From positions 1 to 64,000 of the forward strand of contig JADKEV010000025.1 in assembly GCA_016717855.1 (NCBI GenBank): 64,000 nt of DNA, read 5' to 3'. The position numbers and the translations under genes were made by a program. This document shows positions 44,638 to 53,848 of this stretch, piece by piece. The first letter of the stretch is position 1, and every line of letters starts with the position of its first letter. The notes below the pieces were generated by a model. It was not told the origin of the DNA, did not search any database, and worked only from the letters and a program-made list of their open reading frames with translations. Source of the DNA: Betaproteobacteria bacterium. GTDB lineage: Bacteria; Pseudomonadota; Gammaproteobacteria; Burkholderiales; Casimicrobiaceae.

Positions 44638-46677
44638 CTACAGCGCGGCGGCGAGGCGGCAGCCTTGATCGATCGCGCGCTTGGCGTCGAGCTCGGTGGC
44701 CTTGTCGGCGCCGCCGATCAGGTGCGTCGTGATCCTGGCGGCGGCGAGCGGCTCCATCAGTTCGCGCAGCGATTCCTGGCCCGCGCACAGCACGATATTG
44801 TCGACATCAAGCCAGGTGGGCGTCTCCCGCTTCTCGCCGTAGGTGATCAGCAGGCCGCGCTCCTCGATCCGTTCGTAGTTGACGCCGTTGATCATCTGCA
44901 CGCCTTTCATCTTCAGCGTCGCGCGATGGATCCAGCCGGTGGTCTTGCCCAACCCGGCGCCCGGCTTGCCGGCCTTGCGCTGGAGCAGGATGACTTCGCG
45001 TGCGGGCGGGGCGATCCGCGGCTTGACGTCCGCGACGCCGCCGCGCGCCTCAGCGGGGTCGGTGACGCCCCACTCGGCCAGCCACTCCTGCAGATTCGTC
45101 GTCGGCGACGGTGCGTCCTGGACCAGGAATTCGGCAACGTCGAAGCCGATGCCGCCGGCGCCGATGATCGCGACCTTGCGGCCGACCGGCTTGCGCAGCT
45201 GGAGCACGTCGACGTAGCTCAGCACCTTCGGATGTTCCTGGCCGGGGATGCGCGGGTCGCGCGGCAACACGCCGGTGGCGACGACGACCTGGTCGAAGCC
45301 TTGCGCGGCCAGCGCCGCGGGCGCCATTCTCGTCCCCAGATGCACCTGCACGCCGGTGATGTCCAGCCGCTTCCGGAAGTAGCGCAGCATTTCGTGAAAC
45401 TCTTCCTTGCCCGGGATGACCTTGGCCATGTTGAGCTGGCCGCCGATCTCGCCGGCGCCCTCGAACAAGTGCACCTCGTGGCCCCTTTCGGCCAGCGTCG
45501 TCGCCGCCGAGAGGCCCGCCGGCCCCGCGCCCACCACCGCGAAGCGGCGCCGTGCGGGCGCCGGATGATAGTTCAGTTCCGTTTCGTTGCAGGCGCGCGG
45601 GTTGACCAGGCAGCTGGACATCTTGCCGGCGAATGTGTGATCGAGGCACGCCTGGTTGCACGCGATGCAGGTGTTGATTTCGTCGGCGCGTCCCGCCGCC
45701 GCCTTCTTCACGAAATCCGGATCGGCCAGCAGCGGGCGTGCCAGCGACACCATGTCGGCGCAGCCGTCGGCCAGGATTCGTTCGGCCACCTCCGGGGTGT
45801 TGATCCGGTTGGTGGTGATCAGCGGGATCCGGACTTCGCCCTTCATCTTCTTCGTGACCCACGCGAACGCGCCGCGGGGCACCGACGTGGCGATGGTCGG
45901 CACGCGCGCCTCGTGCCAGCCGATGCCGGTGTTCAGCAGCGTCGCGCCCGCGGCCTCGATGGCCTTCGCCAGCAGCACGACTTCGTCCCAGCTGCTGCCG
46001 TTGGGGATCAGGTCGATCATCGACAAACGGTAGATGATGATGAAGTCGGGCCCGAGCGCGTGCCGCGTCCTGGCGACGATCTCTACGGGCAGGCGCATGC
46101 GGTTCTCGTAGCGGCCGCCCCACTCGTCGTCGCGGTGGTTGGTTTCGCGGACCAGGAACTCGTTGATGAAATACCCCTCGGAGCCCATGATCTCGACGCC
46201 GTCGTAACCCGCTTCGCGCGCGAGTTGTGCGCAGCGCACGAAAGCATTGATCTGCCGCTCCACGCCGGCGGCCGACAGCTCCCGCGGCTTGAACGGCGAA
46301 ATCGGCGACTTGATCGCGGTAGGTGCGACCGCGAACGGATGGTACGCATAGCGGCCCGCGTGCAGGATCTGCAGCGCCAGCTTGCCACCCTCGGCATGGA
46401 CCGCATCGGTGACCTTCTTGTGCCGCCGCGCCGCGCCGCGAGAGACGAGCATGCCGGCGAACGGCTTGAGCCAGCCGACGATGTTCGGCGCATAGCCGCC
46501 GGTGACCATCAGCCCGACGTCGCCGCGCGCGCGCTCGGCGAAGTAGGCGGCCAGCCGCTCGAAGTTGTTGCCGTCCTCGAGCCCGGTGTGCATCGAGCCC
46601 ATCAGCACGCGGTTCTTGAGGGTGGTGAAGCCCAGGTCGAGGGGCGCCAGCAGATTGGGGTAGGGGGTCGTGGTCAT
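44638..46677 (-). CDS. NADPH-dependent 2,4-dienoyl-CoA reductase / NADH:flavin oxidoreductase
   Basis: The product has 679 residues from the ATG at 46677, close to FadH (672). The N-terminal TIM barrel of the old-yellow-enzyme type binds FMN (PLDLGFTTLKNRVLMGSMHTGLE, LALQILHAGRYAYHP, GYFINEFLV). The iron-sulfur motif CIACNQACLDHTFAGKMSSCLVNPRAC follows at ~335-360. The FAD/NAD(P) half shows VVGAGPAGLSAATTLAERGHEVHLFEG and VAIIGAGGIGFDVAEFL. It reduces 2,4-dienoyl-CoA in oxidation of unsaturated fatty acids, or a related enone. It is divergent from the ChrR-like gene. Confidence 0.9.
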   Translation of the reverse strand: MTTTPYPNLLAPLDLGFTTLKNRVLMGSMHTGLEDGNNFERLAAYFAERARGDVGLMVTGGYAPNIVGWLKPFAGMLVSRGAARRHKKVTDAVHAEGGKLALQILHAGRYAYHPFAVAPTAIKSPISPFKPRELSAAGVERQINAFVRCAQLAREAGYDGVEIMGSEGYFINEFLVRETNHRDDEWGGRYENRMRLPVEIVARTRHALGPDFIIIYRLSMIDLIPNGSSWDEVVLLAKAIEAAGATLLNTGIGWHEARVPTIATSVPRGAFAWVTKKMKGEVRIPLITTNRINTPEVAERILADGCADMVSLARPLLADPDFVKKAAAGRADEINTCIACNQACLDHTFAGKMSSCLVNPRACNETELNYHPAPARRRFAVVGAGPAGLSAATTLAERGHEVHLFEGAGEIGGQLNMAKVIPGKEEFHEMLRYFRKRLDITGVQVHLGTRMAPAALAAQGFDQVVVATGVLPRDPRIPGQEHPKVLSYVDVLQLRKPVGRKVAIIGAGGIGFDVAEFLVQDAPSPTTNLQEWLAEWGVTDPAEARGGVADVKPRIAPPAREVILLQRKAGKPGAGLGKTTGWIHRATLKMKGVQMINGVNYERIEERGLLITYGEKRETPTWLDVDNIVLCAGQESLRELMEPLAAARITTHLIGGADKATELDAKRAIDQGCRLAAAL

Positions 46678-46891
46678 GGGTCCGGATGGTGGGCGGCGGG
46701 TTGCCCGGAACGCCCCGGGCACGCGCCGAGCTTACCAAACCCGGCCGCCGCGAACCGATGGATCGACACGCGAGTCCACCACGCCGGTGGAGCGCCCGCT
46801 CTATTTGCCGGCCAAATCGAAACCGGACACCCCAACCCTGCGTAGAGTCAATGAACACTATCGAATCGAGCGTGTGATAAGCTCTAACTCC

Positions 46892-47302
46892 ATGATTTAC
46901 AAAGACCAAAACGAGCCCGAGGACGTGCTGTCCGCGCCCTTGCTGGCAGCGCTCTCCGCCGCGGTCACCCCGGATTCGCCCCCGCCCGAGCGCGCGGAGC
47001 GGATGCGCCTGCTTGACAAAGTGCGCACCGACGCCGCGCAGGCGCAAAGCGCGCAAGCGCTGGCCAACGCGTTCATCACGCTGCGCGGCAGCACGCAACC
47101 GGGCGACAGCTGGATCGAGATGCTACCCAAGGCGCACGCCAAGCTGCTGTTCACCGATGGCGAGGCGGAGTCGTACATGATCCGGCTGGAGCCTGGTGCA
47201 TGGGCGCCTGCCGGCGCGCTGCTGTTCCTGCGCGGCGCGATTCCCGCGGTCGGGCAGGTGCGCTGGGGCCGCGCGGCGCTGCATGCGCTGACCGGGAGGT
47301 AA
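46892..47302 (+). CDS. ChrR-type cupin protein with the metal-binding core missing
   Basis: The product has 136 residues. The N-terminal ~75 residues are helical (DVLSAPLLAALSAAV..RAERMRLLDKVRTDA). A cupin begins WIEMLPKAHAKLLFTDGEAESYMIRLEPGAWAPA and then jumps straight to GALLFLRGAIPA, the last strand of ChrR-type cupins. The ~50 residues with HxH and the later Glu and His that hold zinc are absent. The junction is near 47206-47214 and in frame. ChrR-like proteins are anti-sigma factors or cupin sensors; without the core this one is probably not functional, or the deletion is artificial. Confidence 0.55.
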   Translation: MIYKDQNEPEDVLSAPLLAALSAAVTPDSPPPERAERMRLLDKVRTDAAQAQSAQALANAFITLRGSTQPGDSWIEMLPKAHAKLLFTDGEAESYMIRLEPGAWAPAGALLFLRGAIPAVGQVRWGRAALHALTGR

Positions 47303-47391
47303 GGAGCGGCCGGCCCGGCCAAACGGGTATCATCGGGGTTTCCCGTCCGCAGCCCGCATCCGGGCGGCCGCGGGCTCACCCCGGTAACCGC

Positions 47392-48333
47392 ATGGACCTC
47401 GCATTCATTGTCGATCCGCTCGACAGCCTCAAGGCGTACAAGGACTCCAGCGTTTCGATGATGCGCGCCGCCGCCAAGCGCGGGCATCGGATCCACGCGT
47501 TCGAACAAACAGACCTGGTCTGGCGCGCCGGCCGAGTCACCGCGCACGCGACCCCGCTCACCATCGAAGGCAATGATGAACGCTGGCACGAGGCCGGCAC
47601 CGCGGCGTTGCGGGCGATGGAGGAATTCGACGCGGTGTTGATGCGCAAGGATCCGCCGTTCGACATGGAGTACATCTACAGCACGTATCTGCTCGAACTG
47701 GCGGAGACCGCCGGGGCGCGCATCTACAACCGGCCCCGCGCGGTGCGCGACCACAACGAAAAGCTGGCGATCGCCAAGTACCCGCAATTCACCGCGCCGA
47801 CCATCGTCACCCGGCAACCGGACGTGATCCGCGAGTTCCTCGCCGAGCATCGCGACATCATCCTGAAACCGCTCGACGGGATGGGCGGCACGTCGATTTT
47901 CCGGGTCCGCGAGGCGGACCACAACGTGAACGTGATCCTCGAGATCATGACCCAGGATGGCAAGCGCAGCACCATGGCGCAGCGCTACATTCCCGCGATC
48001 AGCCACGGCGACAAGCGGATCCTGCTGATCGCCGGCGAGCCCGTGCCGTTTTCGCTGGCGCGGATCCCCAAGGCGGGCGAGTCGCGCGGCAACCTCGCCG
48101 CGGGCGGGCGCGGCGTGGCGCAGCCACTGTCCGCGCACGACCGGCGCATCGCCGAGACGCTGGGACCCGGCCTCTGGGCCGAGGGCCTGCTGCTGGTCGG
48201 CCTCGACGTCATCGGCGAGAACCTGACCGAGGTCAACGTGACCAGCCCGACCTGCATGGTCGAGATCACCGAGCAGACCGGGTTCGACGTGCCGGGCATG
48301 TTCATCGATGCGCTGGAGCGCGTGGCGCGCTGA
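47392..48333 (+). CDS. gshB: Glutathione synthetase
   Basis: The product has 313 residues, the bacterial GshB length. It adds glycine to gamma-glutamylcysteine with ATP. Motifs are MDLAFIVDPLDSLKAYKDSSVSMMRAAAKRGH, VLMRKDPPFDMEYIYSTYLLELAE, FTAPTIVTRQPDVIREFLAEHRDIILKPLDGMGGTSIFRV (ATP-grasp) and RGNLAAGGRGVAQPLSAHDRRIAE. The ATG at 47392 gives the conserved N-terminus; upstream codons overlap the cupin gene. It begins a plus-strand run with the PTS genes, a gene order known from Burkholderiales. Confidence 0.92.
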   Translation: MDLAFIVDPLDSLKAYKDSSVSMMRAAAKRGHRIHAFEQTDLVWRAGRVTAHATPLTIEGNDERWHEAGTAALRAMEEFDAVLMRKDPPFDMEYIYSTYLLELAETAGARIYNRPRAVRDHNEKLAIAKYPQFTAPTIVTRQPDVIREFLAEHRDIILKPLDGMGGTSIFRVREADHNVNVILEIMTQDGKRSTMAQRYIPAISHGDKRILLIAGEPVPFSLARIPKAGESRGNLAAGGRGVAQPLSAHDRRIAETLGPGLWAEGLLLVGLDVIGENLTEVNVTSPTCMVEITEQTGFDVPGMFIDALERVAR

Positions 48334-48378
48334 GCCGCCCGTGCTAAATTCGACGTTCGACATCCCTGAAGCGGCCCC

Positions 48379-48792
48379 ATGATCGGTGTTCTCATCATCG
48401 CGCACGAAGACCTGGGCGACGCGCTGATACGCTGCGTCACCCATGTCCTCGGGTCACGCCCGGCGCTGTTCGAGTCGCTCACCATCGGCGCGCACGACGA
48501 GGCCTTCAAGCTGCTGCCGCAGGCCAGGAAGCTCGTCGCGGCGCTCGACGACGGCGAAGGCGTGCTGATCCTCAGCGACATCTACGGCGCGACGCCGTGC
48601 AATCTCGCGTGCAAGCTGCTCGTTCCGGGCAGGGTCGAGGTCGTGACCGGGGTCAGCCTGCCCATGGTGGTCCGCGCCTTCACGTATCGCGACAAAGGCC
48701 TGGCGATGATGGTGTCCAAGGCCGTCAGCGGCGGGCGCGACGGCGTGTTGCATGTAGAACCGAGCCCTCTCCATGCAACAGCGAGAACTTGA
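48379..48792 (+). CDS. PTS EIIA component, mannose family
   Basis: The product has 137 residues, a single EIIA-Man domain. The phosphorylated His9 lies in IGVLIIAHEDLGDAL. EGVLILSDIYGATPCNLACKL and VEVVTGVSLPMVVRAFTYR are typical. No EIIB/C/D sugar permease follows, so it likely serves as the end of a regulatory phosphorelay (EI - HPr - EIIA), as in other betaproteobacteria. The 3' end overlaps the HPr gene by 20 bases. Confidence 0.88.
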   Translation: MIGVLIIAHEDLGDALIRCVTHVLGSRPALFESLTIGAHDEAFKLLPQARKLVAALDDGEGVLILSDIYGATPCNLACKLLVPGRVEVVTGVSLPMVVRAFTYRDKGLAMMVSKAVSGGRDGVLHVEPSPLHATART

Positions 48793-49042
48793 GATCGTCA
48801 ACAGGCTGGGCCTGCACGCGCGCGCGTCGGCCAAGCTGACCCAGCTGGCCGCCCGGTTCGCCTGCGAGGTCAGCCTGTCGCGCAACGGCCGCAAGGTCAA
48901 CGCCAAGAGCATCATGGGCGTGATGATGCTGGCCGCGAACAAGGGCAGCAAGGTCGTCCTCGAGACCGACGGCGCCGACGAGGCCCAGGCCATCGACGCG
49001 CTCGCCGCGCTGATCGCCGAGCGCTTCGGGGAAGAGACGTGA
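48773..49042 (+). CDS. ptsH: Phosphocarrier protein HPr
   Basis: The product has 89 residues. Active His15 lies in NRLGLHARASAKL and regulatory Ser46 in VNAKSIMGVMML. It carries phosphate from EI to EIIA. It overlaps the EIIA gene at its 5' end and the ptsI start (GTG at 49039) at its 3' end, so the three genes are tightly coupled. HPr kinase is not in this window. Confidence 0.93.
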   Translation: MQQRELEIVNRLGLHARASAKLTQLAARFACEVSLSRNGRKVNAKSIMGVMMLAANKGSKVVLETDGADEAQAIDALAALIAERFGEET

Positions 49043-50781
49043 GCGTCAGCTTCCTGCTGCACGGCATCGGCGTGTCCGGCGGGATCGCCATCGGCCGCGC
49101 GCAGCTCGTTTCGCACGCGACGCTCGAAGTCGCGCACTACGACATCAAGCCCGAGCAGGTGCCCGCCGAAATCGAACGCTTCGACGCGGCGGTCGGCCAG
49201 GTGACGCGGGAACTGGACAACCTCTGGGGCCAGATCCAGGAGACCGACACCCCCTCGGAGGTCGGCGCCTTCATCGACGTCCACGCGATGCTGTTGCGCG
49301 ACGAAACGCTGACGCGCGCCCCGCGCGAGATCATCGCCGAAGAGCTGTGCAACGCCGAATGGGCGCTGGTGCAGCAGATGAACCGGCTGGTCGAGCAGTT
49401 CGAGCAGATCGAGGACGCGTACCTGCGGGAGCGCAAGCAGGACGTCGTGCAGGTCGTCGAGCGCGTGCTGACGGTGCTGCTGGGCAAGCCGGGGCAGGCG
49501 CTCGCGCATCATCCGGAGCAGCGCACGGTGCTGGTCGCGCACGACCTCTCGCCCGCGGACATGATCCGCTACAAGAAGCACGCGTTCGCGGCATTCCTCA
49601 CCGACCAGGGCGGGGCGACCTCGCATACGGCGATCGTCGCCAAGAGCCTGAACATCCCGGCGGTGGTCGCGGTCCACAACGGCCGGAGCCTGATCCGCGA
49701 AAACGAGTGGCTGATCGTCGACGGCGCGCACAACGTCGTCATCGTCAACCCCGACAAGGCGGTGCTCGCCGAATACCGGCTCAAGCAGGAGGAGTTCGAC
49801 CTCGAGCGGCAGAAGCTCAAGCGCCTGAAGACCAAGCGGGCAACCACGCTCGACGGGCAGACTGTGGAGCTGCACGCGAACATCGAGCTGCCCAGTGATG
49901 TGCGCGACGTGCTCGAGAGCGGCGCCAGCGGGGTCGGGCTGTTCCGCAGCGAGTTCCTGTTCCTCAACCGGCTGGGGCTGCCCACTGAAGACGAGCAGTT
50001 CGAAGCGTATCGCGCGGTCGCGGCCGGCATGGGCGGCCGCCCGGTGACGATCCGCACCTTCGACCTGGGCGCGGACAAGAACATGGAGGGCGTCTCGCCC
50101 GGCCTCGACCGGGTGACGATGAACCCCGCGCTGGGCCTGCGGGCGGTGCGCTTCTGCCTGTCGGAGCCGCATCTGTTCCTGACGCAGTTGCGGGCGATCC
50201 TGCGGGCATCGTCGCACGGCAAGGTGAAGATCCTGATCCCGATGCTGTGCAACGTCTACGAGCTCACGCAGGTGCTGCAACTGATCGATCGCGCCAAGGC
50301 GAGCCTGCGCATCGAGCGCGCCCCGTTCGACGAGAACATCGCTGTCGGCGGGATGATCGAGATTCCGGCCGCGGCGCTGTCGATCGCCGCGTTCGCCGAG
50401 CGGCTGGACTTCCTGTCCATCGGCACCAACGACCTGATCCAGTACACGCTGGCCATCGATCGCGCCGACGACGCGGTCGCGCACCTGTACGACCCGACCC
50501 ATCCGGCCGTGCTCAAGCTGCTGGCGATGGCGATCAGGGGCGCCAACAAGGCCGGCATCCCGATCGCGGTCTGCGGCGAAATGGCCGGCGAGGTCGCCTT
50601 CACCCGGGTCCTGCTGGGGCTGGGCCTGCGCGAGTTCTCGATGCATCCGAATCACGTGCTGGCGGTGAAACAGCGGGTGCTGACCAGCGACGTGCCGCAA
50701 CTCGAGATCACGGCAGCCAAAATGCTCAAGACCGACGATCCGGTGAAGATCGCGACGTACATGGAGCGGATGAAGGCATGA
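49039..50781 (+). CDS. ptsI: PTS enzyme I (phosphoenolpyruvate-protein phosphotransferase)
   Basis: The product has 580 residues starting with GTG, 4 bases before the ptsH stop. The N-terminal HPr-binding domain (~1-145) precedes the swivelling phosphohistidine domain with His196 in DQGGATSHTAIVAKSLNIPAVV. The C-terminal PEP-binding barrel has SGASGVGLFRSEFLFL, TIRTFDLGADKN, ALGLRAVRFCL, GGMIEIPAAAL, LSIGTNDLIQYTLAIDR and the catalytic Cys region AVCGEMAGE. Sized as usual (~575), it is intact and takes phosphate from PEP to HPr. Confidence 0.95.
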   Translation: MSVSFLLHGIGVSGGIAIGRAQLVSHATLEVAHYDIKPEQVPAEIERFDAAVGQVTRELDNLWGQIQETDTPSEVGAFIDVHAMLLRDETLTRAPREIIAEELCNAEWALVQQMNRLVEQFEQIEDAYLRERKQDVVQVVERVLTVLLGKPGQALAHHPEQRTVLVAHDLSPADMIRYKKHAFAAFLTDQGGATSHTAIVAKSLNIPAVVAVHNGRSLIRENEWLIVDGAHNVVIVNPDKAVLAEYRLKQEEFDLERQKLKRLKTKRATTLDGQTVELHANIELPSDVRDVLESGASGVGLFRSEFLFLNRLGLPTEDEQFEAYRAVAAGMGGRPVTIRTFDLGADKNMEGVSPGLDRVTMNPALGLRAVRFCLSEPHLFLTQLRAILRASSHGKVKILIPMLCNVYELTQVLQLIDRAKASLRIERAPFDENIAVGGMIEIPAAALSIAAFAERLDFLSIGTNDLIQYTLAIDRADDAVAHLYDPTHPAVLKLLAMAIRGANKAGIPIAVCGEMAGEVAFTRVLLGLGLREFSMHPNHVLAVKQRVLTSDVPQLEITAAKMLKTDDPVKIATYMERMKA

Positions 50782-50819
50782 ACCGCAAGATGCCGCGCGC
50801 TTGATTTGAATACGGAACA

Positions 50820-51968
50820 ATGAAGACCACCCCCGATTCGGTCGGCGTCGTGCAGGCGCAGACGTTGCGCTTCGCCGAGCCGCTGCCCCTGCAGTGCGGC
50901 GAGTCCATCGCCGGCTACGAGCTCGTCTATGAGACCTATGGCACGCTCAACGCCGAAAAGTCCAACGCGATCCTGGTCTGCCACGCGCTCAATGCCTCGC
51001 ACCACGTCGCCGGCGTCTACGCGGACCAGCCGGATAACCTGGGCTGGTGGGACAACATGGTGGGACCGGGGAAGGCGGTGGACACGAACAAGTTCTTCGT
51101 CGTCGGGGTGAACAATCTCGGCAGCTGTTTCGGCTCCACCGGGCCCGCGTCGATCGATCCGCGGACGGGCGCGCCGTACGGCGCGGCGTTTCCGCTGATC
51201 ACCGTCGAAGACTGGGTCGACGCGCAGGTCCGTCTCGCCGACGCGCTGGGCATAGTCCGGTTCGCCGCGGTGATGGGCGGCAGCCTGGGCGGGATGCAGG
51301 CGCTGTGCTGGAGCATCCGCCATCCGGCGCGCATCGAGAATGCGCTGGTGATCGCCGCGGCGCCCAACCTCTCCGCGCAGAACATCGCGTTCGACGAGGT
51401 CGCGCGGCAGGCGATCCTGACCGACCCCGAGTTCCACGAGGGAAACTTCTACGCGCATGGCGTCAAGCCCATCCGCGGCCTGCGCGTGGCGCGGATGATC
51501 GGCCACATCACCTACATCAGCGACGAGCAGATGGCGGAGCGCTTCGGCCGCCAGGCCAAGGGCGGCGCCAAGTTCTCGTTCGAGCCGGAGTTCCAGATCG
51601 AGTCGTACCTGCGTTACCAGGGCGACAAGTTCTCCGAGTATTTCGACGCCAACACCTACCTGCGCATTACCAAGGCGCTCGACTACTTCGATCCGGCGTC
51701 CGGCGCTGGCGGCGACCTGGCGCTGGCGCTCAAGCCCGCCACCGCGCGCTTTCTGGTGATCTCGTTCACGACCGACTGGCGTTTTTCGCCGGCCCGTTCG
51801 AAGGAAATCGTCCAGGCATTGCTCGACAACGGCGCCACCGTCAGCTACGCGGAAATCGCGGCGCCGCACGGCCACGACGCGTTCTTGCTGGAAGACCCGC
51901 GCTACCACGCGCTCGTCGGCGCGTACCTGGGCCGCGTCAGGGCCGCGGCCACGGAGGCCGCGCGATGA
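50820..51968 (+). CDS. metX: Homoserine O-acyltransferase
   Basis: The product has 382 residues with an alpha/beta-hydrolase fold. It acylates homoserine (succinyl or acetyl) in methionine synthesis. Nucleophile Ser155 lies in VMGGSLGGMQALCW, the Asp in VISFTTDWRFSPARSKEI, and the His in APHGHDAFLLED. NALNASHHVAGVY-type and NNLGSCFGSTGP loops match MetX. The metW gene follows with an ATGA overlap, the normal partner in proteobacteria. Confidence 0.93.
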   Translation: MKTTPDSVGVVQAQTLRFAEPLPLQCGESIAGYELVYETYGTLNAEKSNAILVCHALNASHHVAGVYADQPDNLGWWDNMVGPGKAVDTNKFFVVGVNNLGSCFGSTGPASIDPRTGAPYGAAFPLITVEDWVDAQVRLADALGIVRFAAVMGGSLGGMQALCWSIRHPARIENALVIAAAPNLSAQNIAFDEVARQAILTDPEFHEGNFYAHGVKPIRGLRVARMIGHITYISDEQMAERFGRQAKGGAKFSFEPEFQIESYLRYQGDKFSEYFDANTYLRITKALDYFDPASGAGGDLALALKPATARFLVISFTTDWRFSPARSKEIVQALLDNGATVSYAEIAAPHGHDAFLLEDPRYHALVGAYLGRVRAAATEAAR

Positions 51969-52549
51969 ACCGCAGCGACTTTTCGATCATCGCCGGCTGG
52001 GTGAAGGAAGGGGGCAGGGTGCTCGACCTCGGTTGCGGCGACGGCGCGCTGCTGGCCAGCCTGGAGGAAGCCCGGCATGTGCGCGGCTACGGCATCGACA
52101 TCGCCGACGACAACGTGCTGGCCTGCGTGAAGCGCGGCGTCAACGTCATCCAGAGCGACCTCGAATCCGGCCTTGCGGGCTTCGCCGACCGCTCGTTCGA
52201 CACCGTCATCCTGTCGCAGACATTGCAGCAGATCCACCGCGTCGAGACCATCATCAACGAAATGCTGCGGGTCGGGCGCGAGGTCATCGTCACCTTTCCC
52301 AACTTCGCGTACTGGCGCCACCGCGTGCAACTCGGCGTGCGCGGGACCATGCCGGTATCGGAGACGTTGCCCTACGAGTGGTACAACACGCCCAACGTCC
52401 GGATGTTCACCGTCCGCGAATTCGACCGCTTCTGCCGCGATCGCGGCATCGCCATCATCGATCGCGAAGTGCAGAGCGACGAGCGCAAGGTGACGTTCGC
52501 ACCCAACCTGTTCGGGCAGCTGGCGTTCTACAGGATCCGGCAGGCCTGA
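51965..52549 (+). CDS. metW: Methionine biosynthesis protein MetW
   Basis: The product has 194 residues, a class I methyltransferase-like fold. The SAM-type motif is VLDLGCGDGALLASLEEARHVRGYGIDI; QSDLESGLAGFADRSFDTVILSQTLQQIH and EVIVTFPNFAYWRHRVQLGVRGTMPVSETLPYEWYNTPNVRMFTVREFD are hallmark MetW sequences. It works with MetX, raising homoserine acylation. The ATG at 51965 overlaps the metX stop. Confidence 0.93.
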   Translation: MNRSDFSIIAGWVKEGGRVLDLGCGDGALLASLEEARHVRGYGIDIADDNVLACVKRGVNVIQSDLESGLAGFADRSFDTVILSQTLQQIHRVETIINEMLRVGREVIVTFPNFAYWRHRVQLGVRGTMPVSETLPYEWYNTPNVRMFTVREFDRFCRDRGIAIIDREVQSDERKVTFAPNLFGQLAFYRIRQA

Positions 52550-52575
52550 GCCGCCGGACTCGCTTCCCCCTTCCA

Positions 52576-53844
52576 ATGGCCTCCAACACCTTTTACTGGC
52601 GCGACCTGGCGAATCGCCGGATGCTGATCTGCATCTTCATCGGCTTTTCGTCGGGCCTCCCGCTGTTCATCCTGCTCAACCTGGTCGCGGCCTGGCTGCG
52701 CTCCGAGGGCGTGGATCTCAAGAGCATCGGCCTGTTCGCGCTGATCCAGTTTCCGTACACGTGGAAATTCCTGTGGTCGCCGCTGATGGACCGCTTTGCG
52801 CTGGGCCGGCTGGGTCGCCGCCGCGGCTGGATGCTGGGCACGCAGGTGCTGCTGCTCCTCTCGATCGCGGCTCTCGGCCTGTTCAGCCCGAAGACCGACC
52901 TGCTCACCATCGCGGCGCTGGCGGCGCTGGTCGCGTTCTTCAGCGCCAGCCAGGACATCGTGCTGGATGCCTACCGGCGCGAGATCCTGTCGGACGAGGA
53001 GCAGGGGCTGGGCACCGCGATCCACGTCAACGCGTACAAGCTGGCCGGACTGATCCCGGGCTCGCTGTCGCTGATCCTGGCCGACCACCTGCCCTGGGGC
53101 ACGGTCTTCCTGGTGACGGCGATGTTCATGATCCCCGGCATGATCACCACGCTGCTGGTGAAGGAGCCACCCGTCTACGGCGCGCCGCCGAAGACGCTGC
53201 AGGACGCCGTCGTGCTGCCGTTCCGCGAGTTCCTGCGCCGCGCCGGCTGGCAGCAGGCGCTGATGGTGCTGTCGTTCATATTTCTCTACAAGCTCGGCGA
53301 CAGCATGGCGGTGGCGCTGGCGACGCCGTTCTACCTCGACCTGGGATTTACCAAGACCGAGATTGGCCTGATCGCCAAGAACGCGGGGCTGTGGCTGAAC
53401 GTCGCCGGGGGGCTGATCGGCGGCATCTGGCTGGTCAAGCTGGGCATCAATCGCGGCCTCTGGGTGTTCGGCGTGATCCAGGCCGTGGTGATCCTGGGCT
53501 TCGCGTGGCTGGCCGAAGTCGGGCCGGACAAGGTGGTGCTGGGCGTCGTCATCGGCGCCGAAGCCTTCGGCGTGGGTCTGGGCACCGCCGCGTTCACCGC
53601 CTACATCGCCCGGACCACCGACCCGCGCTACACAGCGACCCAGTTCGCGCTGTTCACCAGCCTGGCGTCGGTGCCGCGCACGTTCGCCAATGCCTCGACC
53701 GGCTACATCGTCGAGCAGACCGGCTGGTTCGGCTTCTTCCTGATCTGCACCGTGCTGGCGATCCCGGGCCTGTTGCTCCTGCCCAGGGTGGCGCCCTGGA
53801 ACGAACCGCCGCCGGCCCCGCGAGCCGAACCGGCACCGACCTGA
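52576..53844 (+). CDS. ampG: AmpG-family muropeptide MFS transporter
   Basis: The product has 422 residues with about twelve membrane helices. The N-terminus, MLICIFIGFSSGLPLFILLNLVAAWLRSEGVDLKSIGLFALIQFPYTWKFLWSPLMDRF, is diagnostic of AmpG. AFFSASQDIVLDAYRREIL and FTAYIARTTDPRYTATQFALFTSLASVPRTFANASTGYI are also conserved. It imports anhydro-muropeptides for wall recycling. It lies 26 bp after metW and is followed within 4 bp by the S41 peptidase gene, so it probably shares their transcript. The lytic transglycosylase at 25950 makes its substrates. Confidence 0.9.
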   Translation: MASNTFYWRDLANRRMLICIFIGFSSGLPLFILLNLVAAWLRSEGVDLKSIGLFALIQFPYTWKFLWSPLMDRFALGRLGRRRGWMLGTQVLLLLSIAALGLFSPKTDLLTIAALAALVAFFSASQDIVLDAYRREILSDEEQGLGTAIHVNAYKLAGLIPGSLSLILADHLPWGTVFLVTAMFMIPGMITTLLVKEPPVYGAPPKTLQDAVVLPFREFLRRAGWQQALMVLSFIFLYKLGDSMAVALATPFYLDLGFTKTEIGLIAKNAGLWLNVAGGLIGGIWLVKLGINRGLWVFGVIQAVVILGFAWLAEVGPDKVVLGVVIGAEAFGVGLGTAAFTAYIARTTDPRYTATQFALFTSLASVPRTFANASTGYIVEQTGWFGFFLICTVLAIPGLLLLPRVAPWNEPPPAPRAEPAPT

Positions 53845-53848
53845 AAGA

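Noticed and set aside
46897..48444. Long minus-strand ORF (515 codons) opposite gshB
   Set aside because: It is a high-GC shadow of gshB and the cupin gene, with Arg/Gly/His-rich composition and no motif.
48454..50820. Long minus-strand ORF (788 codons) opposite the PTS genes
   Set aside because: It mirrors ptsI, ptsH and the EIIA gene, which carry all expected motifs; the opposite frame has none.
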